This document shows, in pieces, positions 1 to 5,465 of a DNA stretch of 8,783 bases. Within the stretch, counting starts at the first letter, position 1. Every line of letters starts with the position of its first letter. The notes beneath the pieces were generated by a model. The model saw nothing but the letters and a program-made list of their open reading frames with translations, searched no databases and was not told the DNA's origin. The DNA is taken from the NCBI GenBank assembly GCA_030640725.1, contig DAOWIV010000167.1, forward strand, positions 1 through 8,783, in the 5' to 3' direction. The stretch is from Methanosarcinales archaeon. GTDB taxonomy: Archaea; Halobacteriota; Methanosarcinia; Methanosarcinales; Methanogasteraceae. The position numbers and the translations under genes were made by a program.

Positions 1-120
1 AGTTGAAACATAGGTTTGTTTTTGATTTGGAGATACAACACGTGCTTTAGGGAGGCGCATCTTCTGCAACGCAGGGTCTTCTGTAACCCCAGATGGCGTG
101 ACACCCCCCAAACGGCATCA

Positions 121-127
121 TTATATA
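121..127 (+). promoter_or_regulatory. Archaeal TATA box for the Alba-like/phosphatase gene pair
   Basis: The sequence TTATATA lies about 63 bases upstream of the ATG at 190. An archaeal transcription start about 25 bases downstream would fall near 150 and give a leader of roughly 40 bases. No convincing purine-rich BRE is visible in front of it (CGGCATCA precedes the box). It is the best promoter candidate in the first 190 bases. The call rests on motif and spacing only. Confidence 0.5.
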
Positions 128-177
128 CCGGTTGGTGATATAGAATCAAACTGAATTTGCAGGTGCGATTTCAGAGC

Positions 178-182
178 GAGGT
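178..182 (+). promoter_or_regulatory. Shine-Dalgarno site that decides the start at 190
   Basis: GAGGT lies 7 bases before the ATG at 190 and matches the archaeal anti-Shine-Dalgarno sequence. The only longer in-frame alternative is a TTG at 157 with no comparable site, so the ATG at 190 is preferred. Confidence 0.5.
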
Positions 183-189
183 TGTTTAT

Positions 190-393
190 ATGGCGTCAGA
201 AACAAGCAACGTAGACACTGCCACCCCTCCGGACAAAACAGATGACAACGCCGTCTTCGTTGGAAGGAATGGTGTGATGGATCGTGTCATGGCGATCATG
301 CCACGGTTCAACATGGGTGCGGACGAGGTAAGAGGGAAACGGGGCGACATGATCAGGGGATCATGGATTGAACTGTTTTTATCCGGAAAATGA
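190..393 (+). CDS. Shortened Alba-like chromatin protein, possibly an internally deleted remnant
   Basis: The product is 67 residues from the ATG at 190. A polar N-terminal stretch of about 20 residues (MASETSNVDTATPPDKTDDN) is followed by NAVFVGRNGVMDRVMAIMP and then RFNMGADEV. This matches the first strand and helix of archaeal Alba, typically xVVFVGxKPVMNYVLAV...FNxGAxEV. Alba is a small dimeric protein that coats DNA and RNA. After GADEV the usual KARGRAISRAVD segment, the second helix and the third strand are absent. The last 20 residues, ending WIELFLSGK, resemble the final Alba strand (typically RVSxIEIxLxK). The Alba part is therefore about 47 residues against a usual 88-90, as if some 40 residues had been removed in frame. 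The lysine pair that contacts nucleic acid in Sulfolobus Alba is R-N here. The stop overlaps the next gene's start as ATGA, which implies translational coupling. It may be a decaying paralogue or a reduced functional form. The N-terminal match is clear and the C-terminal match is inference. Confidence 0.6.
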   Translation: MASETSNVDTATPPDKTDDNAVFVGRNGVMDRVMAIMPRFNMGADEVRGKRGDMIRGSWIELFLSGK

Positions 394-1151
394 GCGAATA
401 CAACTGTAGCCTCATTGATATCGCGCCTGCAATCGCCGAACTGATCGGTGTGCCGCTTCCGGGTGCGGACGGTGTGGTGCGACCCGAACTATCTGACCTG
501 ATGCGGCGGTGCAGCCGGGTGGGGGTGGTGCTGATCATCGTTGACAGTCTTGGTTACTCAACTTACCAGCGGCTGAAGCCCTCGATGCCATCCGTATCTG
601 TGAAAGGCACGCTCCTCCGGTGCGAGGCGGTCACGGACCATACGACGCCCGCAATCGCCTCAATCCTGTCCGGATGCTACCCCAGGACCCATCGCGTGCT
701 CACCACCGCTGATATGCTCACTTCGTCGATCAAATCGGTGCTCGAGCGTGCAGAGGAATGCGGAGTGAAATCAGCGGTCGTCATCGAGGCAGATGGTGCG
801 GCAGCCATGAAGACAAAGATCGAACTATCAGAAGGCGTGCCTGACAGCAGGGACATCATTGCGTACGACGCAGCGATCAAGGGACATGCAATCGATCTTC
901 TGGAACATAAGCCCGCCCTCATGGTGCTGCACTTCAGGGCGATCGATCGGTATGCGCATGAAGGCAGGAGCTTTGATGATCTGGCTTTTGCAGCAGGAAG
1001 CATCGACCGGCACATAGCAGAGATATGCAGGCACACCCTCGCGGATTCTTGCATAATCGTCTGTGGAGACCACCCAATTCACGGAAAGCGCACCGAAGAT
1101 GACCATGGCGTGGCGCTGATCATATTCCGGGCGGGCGATGTGTGCGATTAG
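390..1151 (+). CDS. Alkaline-phosphatase-superfamily metalloenzyme, compact and possibly permuted
   Basis: The product is a 253-residue predicted soluble metal-dependent phosphatase or phosphodiesterase; the substrate cannot be inferred. All core superfamily motifs are visible in the normal order: the metal ligand D52 in VLIIVDSLGY, the nucleophile region DHTTPAIASILSGCYPRTH (T85 or T86), the D186/H190 pair in AIDRYAHEG, the D227/H228 pair in CGDHPIHG, and H239 in DDHG. The active site therefore looks complete. The protein is short for the superfamily, whose members often exceed 400 residues. Residues 7-27 (SLIDIAPAIAELIGVPLP, then GADG) resemble the stretch that normally follows the last histidine near the C-terminus, while this protein ends 14 residues after H239. 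There is no signal peptide or membrane segment. The start is fixed by an in-frame stop at 369-371 and by the ATGA overlap with the Alba-like gene. The preceding GGAAA is only a weak ribosome binding site, which fits coupled translation. Confidence 0.8.
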   Translation: MSEYNCSLIDIAPAIAELIGVPLPGADGVVRPELSDLMRRCSRVGVVLIIVDSLGYSTYQRLKPSMPSVSVKGTLLRCEAVTDHTTPAIASILSGCYPRTHRVLTTADMLTSSIKSVLERAEECGVKSAVVIEADGAAAMKTKIELSEGVPDSRDIIAYDAAIKGHAIDLLEHKPALMVLHFRAIDRYAHEGRSFDDLAFAAGSIDRHIAEICRHTLADSCIIVCGDHPIHGKRTEDDHGVALIIFRAGDVCD

Positions 1152-1198
1152 GTGATAGGAGAGGCAGGATGTACTTACTCGATTATTGTGGGATATCC

Positions 1199-1207
1199 GC
1201 ATATAAA
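1199..1207 (+). promoter_or_regulatory. Possible TATA box in front of the structured intergenic element
   Basis: CATATAAAA lies about 50 bases after the phosphatase stop. If used, transcription would start near 1228-1235, inside the inverted-repeat region that follows, and would not produce any recognisable protein. It is an AT-rich motif in a short intergenic gap, so a chance match is quite possible. Confidence 0.25.
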
Positions 1208-1301
1208 ACCACGAGATTGCGCAAGATTAACACAGAAATCTTGTGGAGATGGCTGCGCCGCTGCTTCGCAGACTGTGTAATCTTGTGGTTCCTACCACAA
1301 G
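1207..1301 (+). repeat. Complex inverted-repeat element with competing hairpins
   Basis: Four copies of one motif lie here in alternating orientation: CCACGAGATT at 1209-1218, AATCTTGTGG at 1237-1246 and again at 1279-1288, and ACCACAAG at 1294-1301. Positions 1207-1218 pair with 1279-1290 over 12 base pairs with one G-U. Inside that, ACACAG (1230-1235) pairs with CTGTGT (1273-1278), and CTGCG (1253-1257) with CGCAG (1267-1271). Alternative pairings are 1209-1218 with 1237-1246 (10 pairs) and a perfect 8-pair hairpin of 1282-1289 with 1294-1301 around a 4-base loop. It could be a small structured RNA, a remnant of a palindromic mobile element, or a complex terminator for the phosphatase gene. 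No flanking target duplication and no T-run after the last hairpin were seen. Confidence 0.5.
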
Positions 1302-1344
1302 TTACCCGAGCATGTACGGCAGGGTGATACGACGAGTAGCGCAT

Positions 1345-1369
1345 GCGGTTTTATCATAGAATAAAACGC
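1345..1369. terminator. AT-rich hairpin between convergent genes, possible terminator
   Basis: GTTTTAT (1348-1354) pairs with ATAAAAC (1361-1367) around the 6-base loop CATAGA. Two further pairs follow beyond a single bulged G. It lies 24 bases beyond the stop of the response regulator read on the minus strand and 193 bases beyond the phosphatase stop. Its place between convergent genes fits a terminator, but no long T-run follows it on either strand, so the assignment is tentative. Confidence 0.35.
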
Positions 1370-1393
1370 CAATCGACGGATCAGCTATATCAG

Positions 1394-1759
1394 CTACACT
1401 GCTGCTATCAGCTCTTCGATCTCTGTCAGCAGATCATCTATGGGAAATGGTTTTGACAGAAAATCACATGCGCCTAAGGCAAGCGCATCATCCTTGACAG
1501 CCTTGTCAGCACTTGCAAATATGATCTTCAGATCCGGATTGATCTCCAGCAGTTCCTTTGTGGTCTCGATCCCATCCTTGCCCGGCATTCGGTGATCCAT
1601 GATCACGACCTCAGGAGGTTCGTCCATCGTTTTGAGTAATTCGACCGCCTCCTCCCCATCATACGCCTCTGCAACGATATCGTGTCCGCACATCTCAAGA
1701 AGGTCACAATAAAGTTCGTGAAGCGTCGGTTCATCATCCACAATGAATATCGTTGCCAT
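1394..1759 (-). CDS. Single-domain CheY-like response regulator
   Basis: The product is 121 residues and consists only of a receiver domain. It is a phosphoryl acceptor from a histidine kinase and has no output domain. The visible residues are the acidic pair D8/D9 in IFIVDDE, the phosphoacceptor D55 in VIMDHRMPGKDG, the switch position S83 in IIFASAD, and K103 in FLSKPF, so the phosphorylation site looks functional. It is the last gene of the minus-strand signalling operon. Its ATG lies 2 bases after the stop of the receiver-PAS kinase, and the site GGGGG at 1766-1770 is 6 bases upstream of it, inside the end of that gene. The neighbouring kinases are the likely phosphodonors, with output by protein-protein contact. 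Which of the two kinases it serves cannot be read from sequence. Confidence 0.93.
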   Translation of the reverse strand: MATIFIVDDEPTLHELYCDLLEMCGHDIVAEAYDGEEAVELLKTMDEPPEVVIMDHRMPGKDGIETTKELLEINPDLKIIFASADKAVKDDALALGACDFLSKPFPIDDLLTEIEELIAAV

Positions 1760-1761
1760 GG

Positions 1762-3213
1762 TTATCCCCCTTTTGGAAGCAGGAGGATGAAGTTGCTACC
1801 CATCGTCCGGTCCCCCCTGACCCGATCCTCCACCCAGACGCTTCCGCCGTAGCTCTCAACGATATACTTAGCGATAGTAAGCCCGAGTCCGGTGCCCTGC
1901 GCGCTCTCGCCAGCCCGCTCCAGACGGTTGAATATGATCTTTTTATAGTGATCGCTGATCCCGCGTCCCTGATCCTTGAACTCAAGCTTCCAGTACAGGT
2001 CATCATCCGATGAACTGATATCGACATCGATCTTGACGATATCGTGTCGATCGAACTTGACGGCATTGGTCAGGAGGTTTGAGAAGACGCTGAAGAGCAT
2101 CGCATTGCCACGGATGAAGTATCTGCCTTCAGTTATATCCGAGTTGATCTCAACATCCCTTGATTGTGACATAGCGGTCTCGACTGCACTTGCAAACGCC
2201 GGATATATATCGATCCTTGTAAGTTCCGCCTCACCTAACTGAACCTCTGAGAGTGTCTTCACGTCGGATATGATCTTAGAACTTTTTCTGACATGATTAA
2301 GAGCGATCTCGACATGTTTCCTGAATTTGGGAGGGAACTCCGGCATTCGGAGTAACAGATCAAGATACCCACTCGTAACCTGACTCGCGTTGTTTATATC
2401 ATGACTCATGAGGTCGATATAAAATTCCGCACGACGATATTCTTCCTCGATGCGCCTCTCTGCTTGTTTGCGTCCGATAATATCTATAAGGACCCCTCTC
2501 AAGCCAACACGTTTGTTTTCGTGAATAATAGGGGTAGAATATATGATAGCAGGGAACGTGCTGCCATCTTTCCTCTGTACCAGGTATTCTACGCCATTTA
2601 GATATTCTCCCTTCAGGACCTTCCCAATATTTTCTTTAGCCCTATCCCGGTCTTCCGGAGATATCATCTGAAGGACGGTCAAACCCCCCTCAAAGTCATC
2701 CTGAGTATAGCCGAAACAGTCAAAGCCGGTACGGTTGGTAAACGTGAGATTGCCTCGTTCATCGGTTTCAAAAACAGTTTGCGGCAATAACTCAGTCAGA
2801 TCTCTGAATTTTGCCTCGCTCGCTTTCAATCTCTTCGCTATCTGGCTTTTATACAGAGCCATCTCGATTGATGCAAAGAGCTGCCCCTCCTGAAACGGCT
2901 TAACGATGTATGCATAAGGCTCGGTGTTCTTGGCTTTATCGACAAATTTAAAATCGGAATATGCGGTCAAAAATATAACCGGAATGTCTAACTTCTCTTT
3001 TATTTCGTAGGATGCGTCTATGCCATTTTTCTTCCCTGACAGGACGATATCCATCAATATCAGGTCGGGCTTAAGTTCACTTGCGGCATTTACGGCATCA
3101 TCCGCATTGTCGGCGCGTCCGACCACCTCATAACCACCATCGGTGATCGCCATCTCCAGGTTTTCAGCCACAACAGCTTCATCTTCGACGATTAATATTC
3201 TTGCCTTCCCCAT
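1762..3213 (-). CDS. Cytoplasmic receiver-PAS-histidine kinase
   Basis: The product is 483 residues from the ATG at 3213. An N-terminal receiver (about 4-120) has E10/D11, phosphoacceptor D55 in LILMDIVLSG, T83 and K105. A PAS domain (about 133-250) follows, with the characteristic GYTQDDFEGG and QRKDGSTFPA segments. A HisKA dimerisation box has H271 in FYIDLMSHDINN. The HATPase domain has N379 and N383 in NLLTNAV, D414 in DQGRGI, and GTGLGL at 440-445. No membrane segment is present, so it should sense a cytoplasmic signal and autophosphorylate. The N-terminal receiver may let another kinase control it. An ATG at 3228 would add five residues and overlap the upstream stop by one base, but GAGGT at 3219-3223 lies 5 bases before the ATG at 3213, which also starts directly at the receiver. 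The SHDINN box is typical of methanogen kinases as I know them. Confidence 0.93.
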   Translation of the reverse strand: MGKARILIVEDEAVVAENLEMAITDGGYEVVGRADNADDAVNAASELKPDLILMDIVLSGKKNGIDASYEIKEKLDIPVIFLTAYSDFKFVDKAKNTEPYAYIVKPFQEGQLFASIEMALYKSQIAKRLKASEAKFRDLTELLPQTVFETDERGNLTFTNRTGFDCFGYTQDDFEGGLTVLQMISPEDRDRAKENIGKVLKGEYLNGVEYLVQRKDGSTFPAIIYSTPIIHENKRVGLRGVLIDIIGRKQAERRIEEEYRRAEFYIDLMSHDINNASQVTSGYLDLLLRMPEFPPKFRKHVEIALNHVRKSSKIISDVKTLSEVQLGEAELTRIDIYPAFASAVETAMSQSRDVEINSDITEGRYFIRGNAMLFSVFSNLLTNAVKFDRHDIVKIDVDISSSDDDLYWKLEFKDQGRGISDHYKKIIFNRLERAGESAQGTGLGLTIAKYIVESYGGSVWVEDRVRGDRTMGSNFILLLPKGG

Positions 3214-3218
3214 GTCAA

Positions 3219-3223
3219 ACCTC
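3219..3223 (-). promoter_or_regulatory. Shine-Dalgarno site favouring the start at 3213
   Basis: On the minus strand GAGGT precedes the ATG at 3213 by 5 bases. It lies inside the five codons that the alternative ATG at 3228 would add. No comparable site is seen upstream of 3228, so this decides the start call, although the one-base TAATG overlap at 3228 is also plausible for a coupled start. Confidence 0.5.
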
Positions 3224-3227
3224 GCCA

Positions 3228-5465
3228 TTAGTATCTTAGGTTAAATTCTATATTAAAGGTTGCGCCGTCCTCACTGATAACCTCCAGGGTTCCATGCAAC
3301 TGGTCTTCTGTGAGAATCTTTATCAGGCGCAAGCCCAGCGTTCCGGTTTTATCGATATCGAATCCATCGGGCAACCCGACACCATCGTCGCTTACAGTCA
3401 GGTTGATCCTGCCTTCTTCTGATGCATTGAGGCGGACCTCGATCTTCCCTTCATTTCTACCGACAAAAGCGTGTTTCAGGGCGTTTGAGAGCAGTTCATT
3501 GACGATCAACCCAACAGGCACTGCCATCGATATCGGGACCGGATAATCGGCTACGGAAACAACCGGGGTAATCTTTGTACCCTGAACCTGATAACTCTGG
3601 AGGAGCTGCATGAGCAACTTATCCACAAACCTCTGCATATTGATCTCTGATAAATCCCTGCTTTCATACAGTTGGGCGTGGATGAGCGCCATGGTATTTA
3701 TCCTGTTCTTGGATTCGGTGAGCACATCGATCGCGTCTTTGTTCCTGGCACGTCTTGCCTGCATATCAAGCAGACTTGACACGACCTGGAGGTTGTTCTT
3801 TACGCGATGGTGAATCTCCCGCAGAAGTACTTCCTTTTCCTTCAGAGATGCTTTTACCCGGTCTTCTGCGTTTTTGCGCTCGGTGATGTCGTGTGTTATC
3901 CCGACCATACCGATGACAGTACCATCAGGACCAAGGAAAGGGATTTTGCTTGTGGAAGTCCACATCGGTTTACCGTCTGCTCCGGCAGTGAGTTCCTCGA
4001 TATCGTATTTTGGTTCACCGGACTCCATCACTTCCTGATCATCCGCTCTATCGGCGTCCGCCTGCTCCTCCGGGAAGAAATCATAATCTGTTTTGCCTGC
4101 TATTTCATCTACCGGGGTCCCGGTCGTATCGGCAAAAGTCTTGTTTGCTGCAATATAATCGCCATTCCTGCCCTTGAAGTAGACGGATGCCGGTATGGTC
4201 GAGAGCAGGGCTTTTTGTTCCTCTGATTTTTGCCTCAGTCGATCTCCCATCAGCACAAGGTCATCCTTCGTCTCGGTGACGTCCTCCAGCATGTTAAATA
4301 TCGCAATCCTCTGCCGTTCACTTTCCATAAGTAACTCATCCAATCTCGCAGTTCTCTCTTCCACCTTCTTCTCAAGACCTCTGCTGTACTCTTCCAGTTC
4401 CCTACCGGATTCTTTCAGATTGGCAGTCATCGTATCAAATGCCATTGAGAGTTCTCCAACCTCATCCTCGGTTCTGGTACCGACTTTATAATCTATGTTC
4501 CCTTGCATGATCTCTTCGGTGCCATGATGTAATTTTACAATCGGGTCTGTTATCGTTCCGGATACCCGGATGCTGATTACCGTACCCACAAGTAAAAGAC
4601 CGAGAAGGACAGAAAACATCGTAGCAGTTAGTTTGGTAACTGGTGCGAACGCCTCTTCTTCATCAATCTCTGCCCACAAGCACCAGTTCATTGCAGATAT
4701 GGGCGCGTGAGCTCCTAAGACATCCACACCACGATAATCCTTATACAAAGCCGCTTCTGGTTCGTGATTCTCTGTGCCATCAAAATGCTCCGGATCAACA
4801 TCTTGTTTCGGGAGCGTATCAGTAATGAACCTCGATGGAGTTATCATGTAGCCATCTCTGTTTACGATAAATATCTCTCCGGTCTCGCCAAGACCCGTTC
4901 CAGCTGTTGTTATTTTAAATATTTTTTCTGCATTAAAATTTACAATAAGGACACCTGAGAACTTGCCATCCACCAGAATCGGCGCTGCTACACTCAGGAC
5001 ATTATCTCCGGTGAATCTGGAAGTATGGAGATCTCGAATGTAAACTTCTTCTTTCCCTATCAGGAAAATTTCACTCGTACTTTCATCATATCCCGTGTCC
5101 GCATGGCTGGACACAATCACGATGCCATTTTTATCCAGAATTCTGATCCTTGAAATATCTTCCTGGGACTGTATCGTATAATTTATTCTCAGATTAGCCA
5201 CCTCCATGCTCTCTGTGTGATTTTTGCTTTTATCTACTACATTTCTAAAAGGAATCCCTGCCGCCAGCATCCCGGTCTCTTGCTCATACTCAGCCAAAAC
5301 CGTCTCGATATGGTGCGCTCTTGATTGTGCGGTGGTCTCCAGATGATTACCAACCTGTTCCTCAATGATACTTGTTGAAACGGTTCTGCCAATCAGGATG
5401 GCAGCCATGCCTGTAATCAAAACAAGCGATAACATGACGGCAAGAAATTTTGTCCGGATATTCAT
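3228..5465 (-). CDS. Membrane sensor histidine kinase: Cache-HAMP-PAS-HisKA_2-HATPase
   Basis: The product is 745 residues. A first membrane helix (about 7-26) is followed by an extracytoplasmic Cache-type sensor region (about 35-275, including RIRILDKNGIVIVSS and GEIFIVNRDGYMITP). The second membrane helix is at about 280-300, HAMP at about 300-352, a coiled coil at about 352-415, and a PAS domain at about 416-530 ending in THDITERKNAE. The dimerisation segment is of the HisKA_2 type, with REIHHRVKNNLQ at 549-560 and H553 as the likely phosphorylated residue. The HATPase domain shows N656/N661 in VNELLSNALKHAF, D693-G697 in SDDGVGLP, and TGTLGLRL at 707-714. It should bind a small ligand outside the membrane and pass phosphate to a receiver encoded in the same operon. 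Its start overlaps the stop of the large upstream sensor gene as ATGA, a sign of translational coupling. The ligand cannot be predicted. The protein looks complete. Confidence 0.95.
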   Translation of the reverse strand: MNIRTKFLAVMLSLVLITGMAAILIGRTVSTSIIEEQVGNHLETTAQSRAHHIETVLAEYEQETGMLAAGIPFRNVVDKSKNHTESMEVANLRINYTIQSQEDISRIRILDKNGIVIVSSHADTGYDESTSEIFLIGKEEVYIRDLHTSRFTGDNVLSVAAPILVDGKFSGVLIVNFNAEKIFKITTAGTGLGETGEIFIVNRDGYMITPSRFITDTLPKQDVDPEHFDGTENHEPEAALYKDYRGVDVLGAHAPISAMNWCLWAEIDEEEAFAPVTKLTATMFSVLLGLLLVGTVISIRVSGTITDPIVKLHHGTEEIMQGNIDYKVGTRTEDEVGELSMAFDTMTANLKESGRELEEYSRGLEKKVEERTARLDELLMESERQRIAIFNMLEDVTETKDDLVLMGDRLRQKSEEQKALLSTIPASVYFKGRNGDYIAANKTFADTTGTPVDEIAGKTDYDFFPEEQADADRADDQEVMESGEPKYDIEELTAGADGKPMWTSTSKIPFLGPDGTVIGMVGITHDITERKNAEDRVKASLKEKEVLLREIHHRVKNNLQVVSSLLDMQARRARNKDAIDVLTESKNRINTMALIHAQLYESRDLSEINMQRFVDKLLMQLLQSYQVQGTKITPVVSVADYPVPISMAVPVGLIVNELLSNALKHAFVGRNEGKIEVRLNASEEGRINLTVSDDGVGLPDGFDIDKTGTLGLRLIKILTEDQLHGTLEVISEDGATFNIEFNLRY

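Noticed and set aside
3..50. Open frame at the left edge ending in TAG at 48-50, possibly the end of an upstream gene
   Set aside because: Only 15 codons are visible and no family feature can be recognised. The other plus-strand frames also close quickly, so this may be chance.
61..90. Two near-copies of CTTCTGYAAC 17 bases apart, and a GGGT/ACCC mini-hairpin upstream of the TATA box
   Set aside because: The repeat is short and occurs only twice, and the hairpin has four pairs. Neither is enough to claim an operator or terminator.
677..1202. Minus-strand open frames opposite the phosphatase gene
   Set aside because: They are antisense to a gene with a complete set of conserved active-site motifs, and their translations show nothing recognisable.
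1142..1327. Plus-strand frame of 61 codons across the end of the phosphatase gene and the intergenic palindrome
   Set aside because: Its codons run straight through the inverted-repeat element, it overlaps the phosphatase end, and the product looks like translated structured non-coding DNA.
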